From Patagioenas fasciata (taxonomy: Eukaryota > Chordata > Aves > Columbiformes > Columbidae): a stretch of 64,000 nt of DNA. Shown here one piece after another: positions 36,161-48,120 of the stretch. The position numbers and the translations under genes were made by a program. How positions within the stretch are numbered: the stretch's first letter is position 1; every line of letters starts with the position of its first letter. The DNA lies in assembly GCF_037038585.1 (NCBI RefSeq), contig NC_092520.1, positions 146,319,104 through 146,383,103 on the forward strand, written 5' to 3'. The notes under the pieces were generated by a model. That model had not been told where the DNA came from. It did not search any database and was given only the letters and a program-made list of their open reading frames with translations.

Positions 36161-39100
36161 CAGCTGAACCCTGTTTTGTTACTAGAAAGTAACATCCTCA
36201 AGATCCTGTAACTATGGAAGGTCATTTGAAGGCTATTGCGTCCTTTCATTGTCCACACTCTGCATCGTGGGACCTAGGAAATTTCATATCATGTTGTTTG
36301 CTATGTAGGTGTACTTGCAGGCTTTTGCAGGAAAGGTCAACATGCTGCAGTGCTCTGTGCCTCTGGCAAGCCTGCTTGCTTGTCACAGGCCTCTGTGAGT
36401 TCACTGGATAATGTTTACTCTCTACCTCCAGTGGCACCTCTCAGCTTTCATAGGTCAATGCACGGTAACTGTTTCACCTCACCAGTGCTTGAGCTGCTCA
36501 CCTATCTCTGGCCTATGGATATTCACCAATGTACTTTCACACTAGTCCTCTGCAGGACTATTCGCAAACCTACCACAGACCACTGCCCTTTCCAGGACTC
36601 TCCATTTCTGTCCATGGTGCTGTTTCATCTTCATATCCTATGCCTGTAGCAATTCTATTTGGTCTATGCGAAGTCAGTCCTTCACCCTTCCCTGCTGCCC
36701 GTCAGTTACAATCAGTCAGTCACAGGCCTACATGAAGTCACAACATACAAGACATCCACTCCTCTGTGACTGCTACGTACATGAGGAATTCATAGTTTAT
36801 GACTGTTTCTCTCTCAAAGACTCCTGTGCAAAGTTTTGTTTCTCCCTTATTCTCTCCGGTTTTCAAGTAACACCATCCTTAAGAAAATGCTTACCCAAAG
36901 GTGACAAAGCTCAGCTTCAGTTAGGCACTGAAGTTTGCTCGTTAGAGGACTTTCTGTACTTCTCTCAGCTCTTCTGTTGCAGAAGGCATTTGAGAGCACT
37001 ATGGTAACGACATAAGTCACAGTCTGCCCCACAAGGGATCCCAGTTTGTTTTTCACCTGTGAGCCATGGTTCACAAGTGACTCTCTTGGAAAGTATTTGT
37101 TGGTTTATGGGTGTTGTGTCACATCTGGCCATCAACTGGCAAGTCTCTTGATGGAAATATCACTGTTTTCATTTTTTGCAAGCATCCTGAAGGCACAGGG
37201 CAGGGTGATCCAAGTTACAGATTCTGTGAATCTCTCCTTTCCTGCCGTGAGCAACGTGTCTTGCACATTTCTCTGTCTTGCAGTGCTGCCACGAGTTGAC
37301 TCTACAAAGTTTGGGTCCAGTTGGAAAATAATTGCTCTTTAAAACTAGGATTTAATTTTCAAGGAACTGATCCGTCTAAAGAAACTATCCAGTTATATAA
37401 ATGTGACTACTGGCTCAAGAGAGAGGAGGGATGGGCGTGTAGCCACATGGCACAGGGCAGGCAAAAATTTAGGACCAAAACCTTTATAACTTACATCAAC
37501 CTGTACTGTGAAAGGGTAGCTTACCAATCGCCTGTGTGAGTTGTGAGACTGCTAGATTAAGTGCTCACAAGGCTCACAATGAAGAGACCAGTGGAGGCTG
37601 CCTTAAAGACTAACAAAGCATGATCCAGGGAGCGTCCTGCTCAGGACTTACTCTCAGTTTTACTCTATATTTGTACACTGCCCTCTTGGAAACCCAAATG
37701 CTGCTTTTGCCTTTGGTGGGAGCAGGGGGAGAAGGTTTGAACACTATGGTAGTCTCCCTGGAGGGTCAAAGCTCAAGTAGGGGTTTCTAATTCGGGTATA
37801 TATAAAAATACTGTATGTTTGTGTACTGTGCATATGTATATACATGCTAATATACTAATGTATGGATTTAAGGGGAATTAGAACACTTTTTATACTTCAG
37901 AGTTATATAAACTTGTGTGTGTCTGTTTGTGCTTTTAGTCAAAAGGAAGCATTGCAATTAGTTGTATTTTTCTTTTATAAACCAGTTCTATAAATATTTG
38001 AAAAGAGCTAACACATGTTGCAAATATTTAGTTAACGGTCTTTGTTGAAACGAAATTTAAAAAGCCTCTAGAATTATAATATCCTACCAGTATTAAGAGG
38101 TCATTTCATGTATGTGTGAATGTTCCAGTCAAAGTCTGCTTCAGCCAAAACATCTGTTCAGTTATCTGTGATTGATGTGTGAATTTTCTGGCAAAAGCCC
38201 TACTCAATATTTTTAATAGTGAATGATAAAGTGGAAGTTATATTTGTAATGTTTTAACATCATGTGCAGAAGTTATATAAGCAGATCTGGATCTGTGTGG
38301 TTACTACTATTGAAACTACTGTTGGGGTGTATGATATATGAGAATCCAGTGTTTTCTGAACAAGTACAGAAGAAAAAGGTGGATCCTGTATTACCAAGAT
38401 TATCGTTTGAGTGTAAGGAAGTAGAATGGAGCAATCAAGACAAATTGTAGTAAGAATAAAAAGAATCAGTAATATGTGCTATTTTCTCAAACTTGTGTGA
38501 GATCTTGATCTGACCAAAGAACTTTACGGTTAAAGATATTACAATGAATTTATCCTTGACCACAAATGTAATATTTGTGCACTATGATTGCCAATATAGT
38601 TATGTAGTAATGGAAGGCAAAGACATGATTTTCTGTATTGTTTCTTTAGTAAGCCAAAATACACCGTTAGTTAATTGCCATGCCTTAGTCTACTCATTTC
38701 CGAGTTACTGCCTAAATCTTCCGATTGTTTTGCTTGTTTTTCTTGCTTCCAGTTTTGCAGAATAACTTCAAGTAGCTCGTATCAGGATATTCTCCCTACT
38801 GCATAGCAAGAGAAAAAAAAGCACATCTTGTGATCAGTATTAAACAAATAGGTTCAGTGAGACCCCCTGCAAATAGACAGGAAAGATTTGGCTTAAGCAT
38901 CCTTAGCCTCTGAGCAACAGGCAAGACTTGCAGAACTCTCCTGAGAATAGCTGGCTTTTGCTATGCAAGGTTTGGTTATTCTGTTGCTGAACATATCTTC
39001 CCATTATTAAATCACAGCCTAGCACAGTGTGTATGTGGCTTTGTTACGTAGCATCCATTTTCTGAACTTTTAATGTTTATCAGAAAATAATAGTACTTAC

Positions 39101-42100
39101 TAGTACTATTCAGTGTGGTAGAAATATGGGAAAACTATAGCAGAAACATGCCAATATGAAGGTACAAAAATGATAAATGTGATGCAATATTTAATTATTT
39201 TTTAAAAGATTGTCTAGATACCATGTGATTTTCTTTGAGTGTGTTGATGCAAACAAAAACAAGCAAAAGATTTATGAAAATGACAAAATGAAAGTACTTC
39301 CAATGAGGCATAAAACAGATTTTAAAATGTGGATTAAGGTGCTTACTGCTATCAGTGAATAGGACTATATTCATTATGAAAATCTGGCAGTGATTTCCTG
39401 TAAATTTTAATTTGCAAGATACCACCAGGTTTGGAATAACAAATCTTATATTTTTGCTTTGCTAATTGATTTTCCTCAAGGTACAAATAACTTTGGCATT
39501 GTATCAGTTTAATATTCATATTCTACTTTCTATCTGCTAAGTATCTTTTTCAGAGTTGAATGTTAATGGTGCACCTGATCCTTACATCTCTACAAGCGAT
39601 TTGTTCCACTTTGTACATAAATATTCATAGTTCAATGGCAATCCAAAAATAAAATCTTACTGAAAAGTTTTTTTTTTTGCTGAATGGTGGTATAAAATGT
39701 ATTGGAGAACCTACAATTTTGTAATGTGTCAAGCTTTAACAAACATTGTTATAGTAATGACATTTGCTAGCAGTTAATTTCAAGAATTGTAGTAGAAATT
39801 GAAACTCACATCATTTCAGCTACTATGATTTTTCTTTTTTTTTTTTTTTACTTGACAGATGACTGGTCAAATAAGCAATATGGCTGATGGCTAATTCCTC
39901 TTTCATTTTTGTGTTACAAAGGAGCAAATTTGCACTTGTAAATCCAAGATTCCAGATTTATGGTGGTAGAGATGAGTGCTAAATCTGGCAAAGATGGATT
40001 ATAACATGTACAAAACATGATGGATGAATGCAGTATAGTGTTAGGATTTAATGTCTTGTATTGTGGGTACCTATGTGTTGTAGTAAGTGCTCTACAGATA
40101 TCGACTGAGTGATTGTCTTTTGGACCACAATTCTTGGGAAGCTGAGACTAGCAGTATAGAAGGGAGAGGTACCTGATGTGATAGTGTACTGAGGGTTGAT
40201 TTTCAAAACTCTTGGTAATTCAGCACATTCTATAGATATCACTAGAAAGTGCTGGCTAATCAACATTTCTGTAAATCGAATATATTCCATTCTCTACCTG
40301 TTTTCAGTAGTGATTATCACAGCCTAGGTACCACATCAGCTGGGAGAGTTGGGTCTCCTAGAGCCCCAGAAATAGCATAATACTGCACTTTCCATCTATG
40401 AACGAGGTATTTCTTGGACACTAATTCCAAGCCTGTTTGCCAAGCTTCTCATGTGAGGCTCAGCTGCAACGTTTCAAGCAATTATTTTTCTTTGCTTGAT
40501 GATTTACTCAGATTGCAGGTCTGCTGCTGTTGCTGTTACTGCCTTCTAGTCAACTGAAGAGCCTGCGAGCATCCAACAGACTTTATCAGCTTGGTCTCCA
40601 CACTTCATCTGAAGCATGGTTGTGCCTCACTGGCTGGGAACTACTTCTATAGAAAGTCCTTGGAGGCAAGGAATTAGTCCCAGAGTCACTATGGCTCTGT
40701 TATACCTCTGCTGATGCTGAGCAGTTGGAAATGCAGTTTGGTTTCTTGCATCATATGTATTTAGTAGAAGAAAAAGAGAGATGCTTTTACCTGAATTTGG
40801 TCACCTTGCTGGTTGAAGAAGTACAAGAAATGCCATTGTACTCTTTTGTAATCTCTCTTGTCTCTTCCCCACACCTGGCTGTACAACCTAAAAGGAATAA
40901 CACCAGGATTGTAAATACAAACTAATAATAATAAAAAGGTATGATTGTTGCAACTAACTGCAGTAAAGTACTGCAGTCTGGAGATGGGATGAACTCCCTT
41001 GAAGAACATGTGCTTTGAAGAAGTTTAAATTGTAACATTGACAAGATAGGAAAGGATTTTTTTTTATACACAGTGTCATGATTTTTTTTTTTTAGTGACC
41101 TTTTCCAGCACTTTCCCCATGTAAAGTTAAATTCCACATTTTCTAATCCTACTTAATAGACTCACCAGACTTTGTAGCCTTCAAATCAGTTTTTGAGTAT
41201 TGATGTATCTTGACTCATCCGGTGTGAGATCTTTTGTTTCAAAAGAGAAATTACTTTCTGGAGCAGGTATGGAGCATACTGTGCTTCAATCCTGCTCCCA
41301 CTTATTCCTGCTGGCAATTACCAACAACAAAACAATTTCCTTTATACTATGGAAGAAGAGAAGTGTTTTTTCTCAAGTAACCAGGGTATGGGGACAGATA
41401 GCAAAACAGCATCATTAGCTTTCCTTTGGTTGACTGGTGAAGATTAAAGTATTTCTGGTCCTTATGTCTCAACAATAAAATAAATTTATTTATAATTATT
41501 TTCCATGTGTTAAGTTTTGTCTGGATTTGTTCTTCCTTCAGTCAGTCTTTGCAGATTCAAAATTAACTTTGATCTTTTCCCTTTGCTGATAAACCTTCAT
41601 GAGTCCAGACTCAAGTGTATTAAATTTTTGGATTATAACCTCTAGTCAGGCCCATCTAAATAGCTCTGTTAACTTGATGTAGCTGTGCCAAATTACATCA
41701 TCTGACAACCTAACCTGATAGTCTCATTAAAACCTCAGAAGGAAAGCACCTGTATCATAATCTGTATTACTTATTATGAATGAATCACCAGATTTCAACA
41801 TAACCTGAAAACAGAGGAACTGCTCAGTGGTGAGATTATGAACTAATGACAGCTCTTGAGTCCCCATTACTCTCTAGACTTGAGATGTTGCAGACTGTGA
41901 TATGGTGGGAAACCCAGGCATGATGTGAACACCTACTAAGACATCTTCAGCAGTCAGGATCTGCTCCAACAACAGATGGCTGATAAACAGCTCCTTTAAC
42001 TAGCATGCAGGTGACCCCTGTGTCAACAGTGAGTCATAGCAACCTGTAATATGTCCAAGGGTGAGGCAATTAGATTGCTTACTGTGTATTTTTTGGTTAT

Positions 42101-42539
42101 GTAGTTGATTGAAGAAAAGATGACAGAAAGAGGCAGGAGGTCAGATAATGGGGAAAAAGAGAGGTCTAAAGTCCCTCCTATCAGATTTGACTTCAGTGCC
42201 ACAAAAGGATCCTGTTGTTTGAGACAGTCTGCCAACACAATACTGTGTGTAACAGTTGCAATGGTAAAATATTTAGGAAAAAATAAGAATGGTAAGAAGT
42301 TTTATGACAACTTTGATGTTCTCCCGATGACAGCTACTTTCAGCTCAGGTACTTTCCCCTACTAGATGTAGTTTGTCTAACCTTCCATGGATCTCTTTTC
42401 CAAAATCTGGTATCATTTCTTCTTGAAACATTGGACAGTTTTTATACCCACAAAGACTTCTGGCAAGACAGAGGTACTACCCACTACATTAGTATCCATG
42501 TCCTTTTGTTTATTATGAATCTGGTTCCAAATAATTTAG

Positions 42540-43330
42540 TCTGGTTTTATCTGAGTCCCTTTAGTTCTTGCCCTGAAAAAGAGAATAGGTAGTCCATTCA
42601 CACCCCTTCTCCTTACCATGCATAATTTTATAGAATTCTACAATGTCTCTTTTCTAGAACAAAGGGTCTCATTCTATTCAGTGATGCCACAGCTGTCATA
42701 GCAAAGCTTTTATGCTATTTGTTGCCCTCCTCTGAACCCATTTGTGATCCGATCTATCTCTTTGGAGGTGAGGAGACAAGGACTGCACATTAAGTTCAAG
42801 ATGTGAATACAGCATGGATTGTTACGTTTACAGAACTTTTTTTTTTTTTTTAGTTGGTGTGTATTCCTTTCCTAATGGAATGTGATGTTTTCTTTACATC
42901 TTCTTTTTTTTTTAAATAATGAGCTGATATTTTCAAGGAACTTTTTGTTGCAACTCCAACATGTCATTACTAACTAATATAGGTCAATTCAGAGCCCAGT
43001 GTGCTATACGTGAAATTGGTTGTAAACTACAGATATCGCTTTACATTGAAATCATTTGCCATTGTTCAGGCTCTTACAAAGCTTTTCTGCAGTGCTTTGC
43101 AGTCTGCCCTTATCCTTGCTACCCTGAAAAACTTCATGGGTGGAGTTTGCCTTCTCACTGCTTATCTCTTTTTCCAGGCCGCTCATGATGATTCTGTACA
43201 GCGCTGATGCTGCAAAACCCCTTCGGTGACATTTTTTTTAAGCAGTGCAGGTTCTCCTTCTACCTACTGTTTCCTGTTGCTTAACCAATTATTTGTCCAC
43301 CCCAGGACGTGTCGCCTTACCCAGAATGTG
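42540..43330 (-). mobile_element. Ancient L3/CR1-like LINE relic, minus strand
   Basis: Reading the + strand, a series of short blocks falls in the order expected for a reversed L3/CR1 LINE: ACAATGTCTCTTTTCTAGAA, TTGCCCTCCTCTGAACCCAT, GGACTGCACATTAAG, GAGCTGATATTTTCAAGGAA, TCATTTGCCATTGTT, CCTGTTGCTTAACCAATT. These correspond to reverse transcriptase and the C-terminal end of the ORF. The copy is heavily mutated and no frame is open, so it is far older than the other CR1 copies. Edges are approximate; it may run past 43500. Confidence 0.65.
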
Positions 43331-45594
43331 TCACATGATGTTACTGTGTGACTGCTAGTGCTTCTCTCCCTTCTCTCCCTGTTTATACTGAGGTTATAAC
43401 TGTCCAGGGAGGTTTTGAATTTCCTGTCAACAAAAAAGCCAACCAGAGCATTATCTTCATCTTAATTTCCTTCCCATCAAGCCTCAGAAAATACAGCTAA
43501 CCTTCTATTTACTCGTCCTGATTTTTGGTGAGAGACCTCAAAGGGAGACATCATTCTGGAAAGTCTTCTAGCTTATGATTAGAACATACTCAGTAAACAA
43601 AATAAATTTGTACCATCTCTTAACATTTTTAATTAAAGTAAACTCACCAACATTTTTTTCCTAAGAATGAATTGAAATTTAAAACCTGTCAACACAGAAG
43701 CAGATAATTCCTTTATTTGCTTGTTCGTTAATAACCCAGATCAAATATTGAGTGATAAAGCAGTATTTTAAGGTGTCATTCCTCAGTTATTCAGTTTTGT
43801 ATTCTAAAAACTCTGTTGTGCTTTTTGTGTGGGCTTTTTTGTTTCTTTGGTTGGTTGCTTGCTTGGTTTATAGTTGTTGTTGTTTTGTTTTTCCTCCATA
43901 TTTTTCTTCTTGAGATTGAGTTTGCTGGAGTAGGGGTTCAGTCTTTCTTTCATTAATCCCCCTACTGGTAACATGCCTGTTATCTGGTCTGAAGATAGAC
44001 TTCCATGATCTTACTGCTTCATCTGGAAAATTGTTTCGGGTATAAATCTCTTTGCAGATTAGTGTGTCTTATTCCCTCAAGGGGAATTACATTTTGCCCT
44101 TTTCAACATTAACTCTTTAGCCTCAAGTAGTTTGTTGATTTTATTAGATAATCAAGTTTGATACTATGTATTTTATAGAATATTGGTTTATTTGTCAGCT
44201 AATTTGGCACTGAATGTATCCAGGCCAGCTGATTATGTGTTTTTCCATTGAAACTGCCAAATACAGGAAGTGGTAGACACCCTCCTCCGTTCCTCTTTGA
44301 GGAAATCTGGTTTGAGTGGTATTTTTTCACTTTTTTATTTTGTTATTATTTCTTGTATTTTTCAGTCTCAGAAGATCTATTGATATTGTGATATGCTTTT
44401 GTAGCAAGATTTGTGCTATTAACATAGGAGAAATTTGCTGATATAGTTATTCTAAAGAAATAGGAAAGATTTTGCTTTACATCTGAAAGTCACATTTTTT
44501 ATGTTGTAGTAATCAGTGGCCATAGATAAATAGTTGGAAAATAACCACAAAAATTCAGTGATTCTGAAATCCAAAGTGTGCTTTCAAAAATAATTAAAAT
44601 TTAATGTAAATCCTGACATGTTTGTTGCCTGCCTCCATATAGGTTCTGCATTGAGTGCTTCAGTAATGCAGAGGTCTCTGCCTTTTTTTGTGTTTGGCAG
44701 ACTTAACAATCTATTCTACGTTTGTGTTTGAGTTTCTAACAGCTCATTCTGTTGTATCCCATTAAATGTTTCCATCTTCTTCAGGGGAAGCCTACCTGTG
44801 TTTTTAGGCTTCCTGTATAATTTTTTATCCAAAAACTTTTTCTTTTTATAGAGGAGTAGGAAGATTTTGTTTGGAAAGGTAGTAACACCATGAAGAAACA
44901 TTGCAAAGGATGTGGGAAGTCAACTCTTTCATTCCACAGTACTTTTTCGAAGGAATTAAAGTTATATAGTTTCTTTTAAAGCATTTTGGCCAGATCTTTC
45001 ATTCCAAGGTGTTCTGTTCTTTGCTTATACACACTGCTATATTCTTTAACTGTTTATGTTCAGAAGTGGGAGTTAGAGAGTAAAATAAACAGGACATTAA
45101 CACCATTTCTGTTGATAGAAATGAAGAAAGGCAGACTGTCAAAATGTGTAAATTATTGCAACTTTGCTTAAGGTCTGAAATTTGGACTTAAGCATGCTTG
45201 CTTCATATACTGTTGAGCAGCTAAAAATAAACCTAATTCTGTGAACTAGGTGGAATTTACCTTCACCATCAGTGAACAAGCCTGTGCTTTGCATCTTTAC
45301 AATTGTGCTGTGTGTGACTGCTTGTCTGTCAGGAGTGGGGCAACTTGGAGCTGTTAGGGATTGCTGCTAATACTGTTGCAAGAGAATCTGCAGTCATTAA
45401 CAAGGATCCTGTTGTGCTAGGTACTATACAGCCATACAGTAAGGCAGATCTGTACCCAAGAGAAATAATGAAAATAGAAAAGGGGAAGTTTGGCAAAACG
45501 TAAAAGAGCTACAGTTTTAGAAAGAAAATGTGAAAATTTTAAGATGGGTAGTATGGCAACTGTCTGTACCCATACACTCTTTTTTGTTTACTGT

Positions 45595-45815
45595 ATTATT
45601 TGAGTAGCTCTCAAATTGTAACATATTTATCTCCACAAACACCTTTTGATAGATAGGAGGTCCGTTATCTTCATTCAGTCAGCAACAGAAAGAATTAATT
45701 ACTTACCTACAATTACATAGATAACATAAGTAGCGAATTGCTCTAGACTGACATCTCCACGTCATGACATTCTGGGTCTTGATGTCTCATCCAAACTATT
45801 GCACTACCCTTTTTA
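45595..45815 (+). mobile_element. MIR-like CORE-SINE relic
   Basis: The stretch has the order of MIR blocks: CTCCACAAACACCTTTTGAT, GATAGGAGG-TTATCTTCATT, AGAATTAATTACTTACCTAC, ACATAGATAACATAAGTAGC and a C-rich CTATTGCACTACCCT end. In MIR these are the CAACCCTGTGAGGTAGG, GTTAAGTAACTTGCCC and CACAGCTAGTAAGTGG blocks. The copy is diverged, and no A box or B box can be trusted. Confidence 0.5.
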
Positions 45816-47520
45816 TAATGCAACTGACATACACTTTAATATGTATGTTTGGCAATAAACTGATTTTGTATCTTGGATACAAAATATTAAATTTAGCATA
45901 TCAGTCCTTGTACAGATAGACATTCAATACTTTTGGCACAAAACATAGACTCTTTCACAGTTGCTGTCTGAATCTGGTAACGCCATGTCATTCCATCATG
46001 TGCTACCTGTGCAGGGGGCCAACAGCCTAGTATTTGGCCTGGGTTTTGTAAAACTCATGTGACTAGAGTTCTGTGATATAACATGAAATTGTGTTTTATT
46101 TGCGCTTTCACATCACATGTCATTTGTCTCAGTTTCCAGGACACTAGATGTTAATGTCAAACAATTACATTTGCAGACGTGACTGACCCATTTGGTGACG
46201 GAATAAATGGGAAGATGATTACTTTTACTGAGCTACTGGGACCTGTCTTCTCCCCTGTGACCCCTACAAACTGTCTCATTGTTACTTTCCAAGTGTGGCT
46301 GGTATTACCCATGTCAACAAGAGATGACTGCTTGTACTAGCTGGAGTTATTAGAAACTTGCTGTCTGTACACATCTGGTATTTTTCTGTCTATTTATTAA
46401 TCACAGAAGGATAAAATGTTTAAGGACCAGATACTTTGTCTTTTTAAGAAGGAAGTTTACATGCTTCGGGTTTTATGATTTATGCCTTTCCATTCCCTAT
46501 GTATATATATTTTTTTTAAATCATAAGAAAGTTTAAGAGTTCCCTTGGACTCCCTTACTCAGTAGTTAATCACTTCTATTTAGCTTATTTCTAACCTTCA
46601 GTGTTCTTCTTTTCTTCCTACTAAGATACACAACAGCAATCTGTTTCTTTGCACAAGTATTTTAAAATAACTGATTTCCTTTAATACAAACATTATATAT
46701 AATGATATTCCTTTAATATAGGATAGGTGGTGAGTGACTTCATGATAAGGAAATAATAAGAAAGTCTTACTAAAATGTAGCATTCAGCAATGAATTTTAT
46801 ATTTACAGAGTTGATAGGAACAATATGCTAACCACAAAAAAGCCTGAGGCTCTACCAGAGTATAATTACTCTTTTGCCTTTTTTTATCTTCTTACCTGTG
46901 ACTGACAAATATGACTCCTGTTGCAATAGAGAATACTTCATGGTGCACCTCCTCAGTCTGTGGCCTGTCTGTGCAAAGACTGGAATTGAGAAATTGTTAA
47001 CTGGTAGAGATTAATACAAGCATAGAAATTGTCTTAAAGTGGTTCAAAAATAATTCATGTTACAGTTGGACAACTGTAACTACCAAAATCGGTGAGAAAT
47101 AGGGATGTGACACTAACTTAAGAATAGCAAACTTCTCACTTGATATCTAGCTTTTGTAGAAACCTAAGTTCAATGACAAAATTTTCGGGCAGAGAAATCT
47201 TCTCTACTTAGTCTAACCATTTTGATTGCCTAGCCATGTTCCACTACATTCAACTTTTAATTAAAAAAAAATAACAACTTTTTGAGTTTTCACTAGCCAA
47301 ACTATAATCAATAAGAGTACATTCTTTATACACATCTATTTGAGAGCTTTTGTAGTTCTAATTATTTTATTTTTCTGCTATGGCTTTGTTGATGATAAGT
47401 TTGCAATAAATCTTAGATGACAGTTGATGCAGGTGCTAATGTATTTAACTGTTAAGGCATGAAAGATAGAAAATTTCTCCTTTGAGAAATTCAAATTTTA
47501 TTCAGCATATGCATTTCCAC

Positions 47521-47575
47521 TAGAGAGAGAGAGAGAGAAAAAAAAAAAAAAACAACAACAACAAAAAAAACCAAA
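47521..47575 (+). repeat. (GA)n plus A-run plus (CAA)n
   Basis: A short compound simple repeat: about seven GA units, an A-run of 15, then CAA units. Confidence 0.8.
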
Positions 47576-47889
47576 CACAAAACCTGCTGTTAAAGTCCTG
47601 CTTTAAACTATTAGAAATATACAATAGACTGAAAGAAATACCTGGTAGCTTTTTCTTCACATGCTGTTTGAAAACCAAACCAGATTTTCTTCCATTTAGT
47701 TTCAATGCTGAGTTTTCCTATTGAATTGGGAAGGCCCAATTCAACTTTACAAAATACAAAAAGAGCCAAGACATAAATATATCTTGAATAATTCAGAACC
47801 AACTTATTGAAAAACATCCACTCTCAAAACTTAATTGAAGAACTCTGTCATATGGAATACAGATTTGACCAAAAAAAAGAGATCATGAG

Positions 47890-48120
47890 AGCAACAAATC
47901 TGTTCATCATCTGCATGGCAATACTTAGTCATTTGAGTAATATAATCAGGGAGTGCAATGATATAGACATTGAATAATGCAGGGCCAAGAATAAAATCCT
48001 GTGGGACATCAGCTGTAAGTGAAAAATGACTTGATTAAGGATGGTTGTATTAAACAAATGAATGGTCAGACAAAAATAATGTTAGTCAGCACATTAACTT
48101 TAATAATACATCTAGAGTAC
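47890..48120 (-). mobile_element. Possible old CR1-like relic, minus strand
   Basis: GACATTGAATAATGCAGGGC followed by CAAGAATAAAATCCTGTGGG parallels the + strand of the long CR1 near 16470-16515 (ATATTGAATAATATTGGCCC, CAGTACTGACCCCTGAGG), which is the reverse transcriptase region. Only this core is convincing. Both edges are guesses. Confidence 0.4.

Noticed and set aside
36214..37342. Cluster of overlapping + strand open frames
   Set aside because: The frames compete over the same bases, have no splice logic and no recognisable protein. The region is just somewhat less AT-rich.
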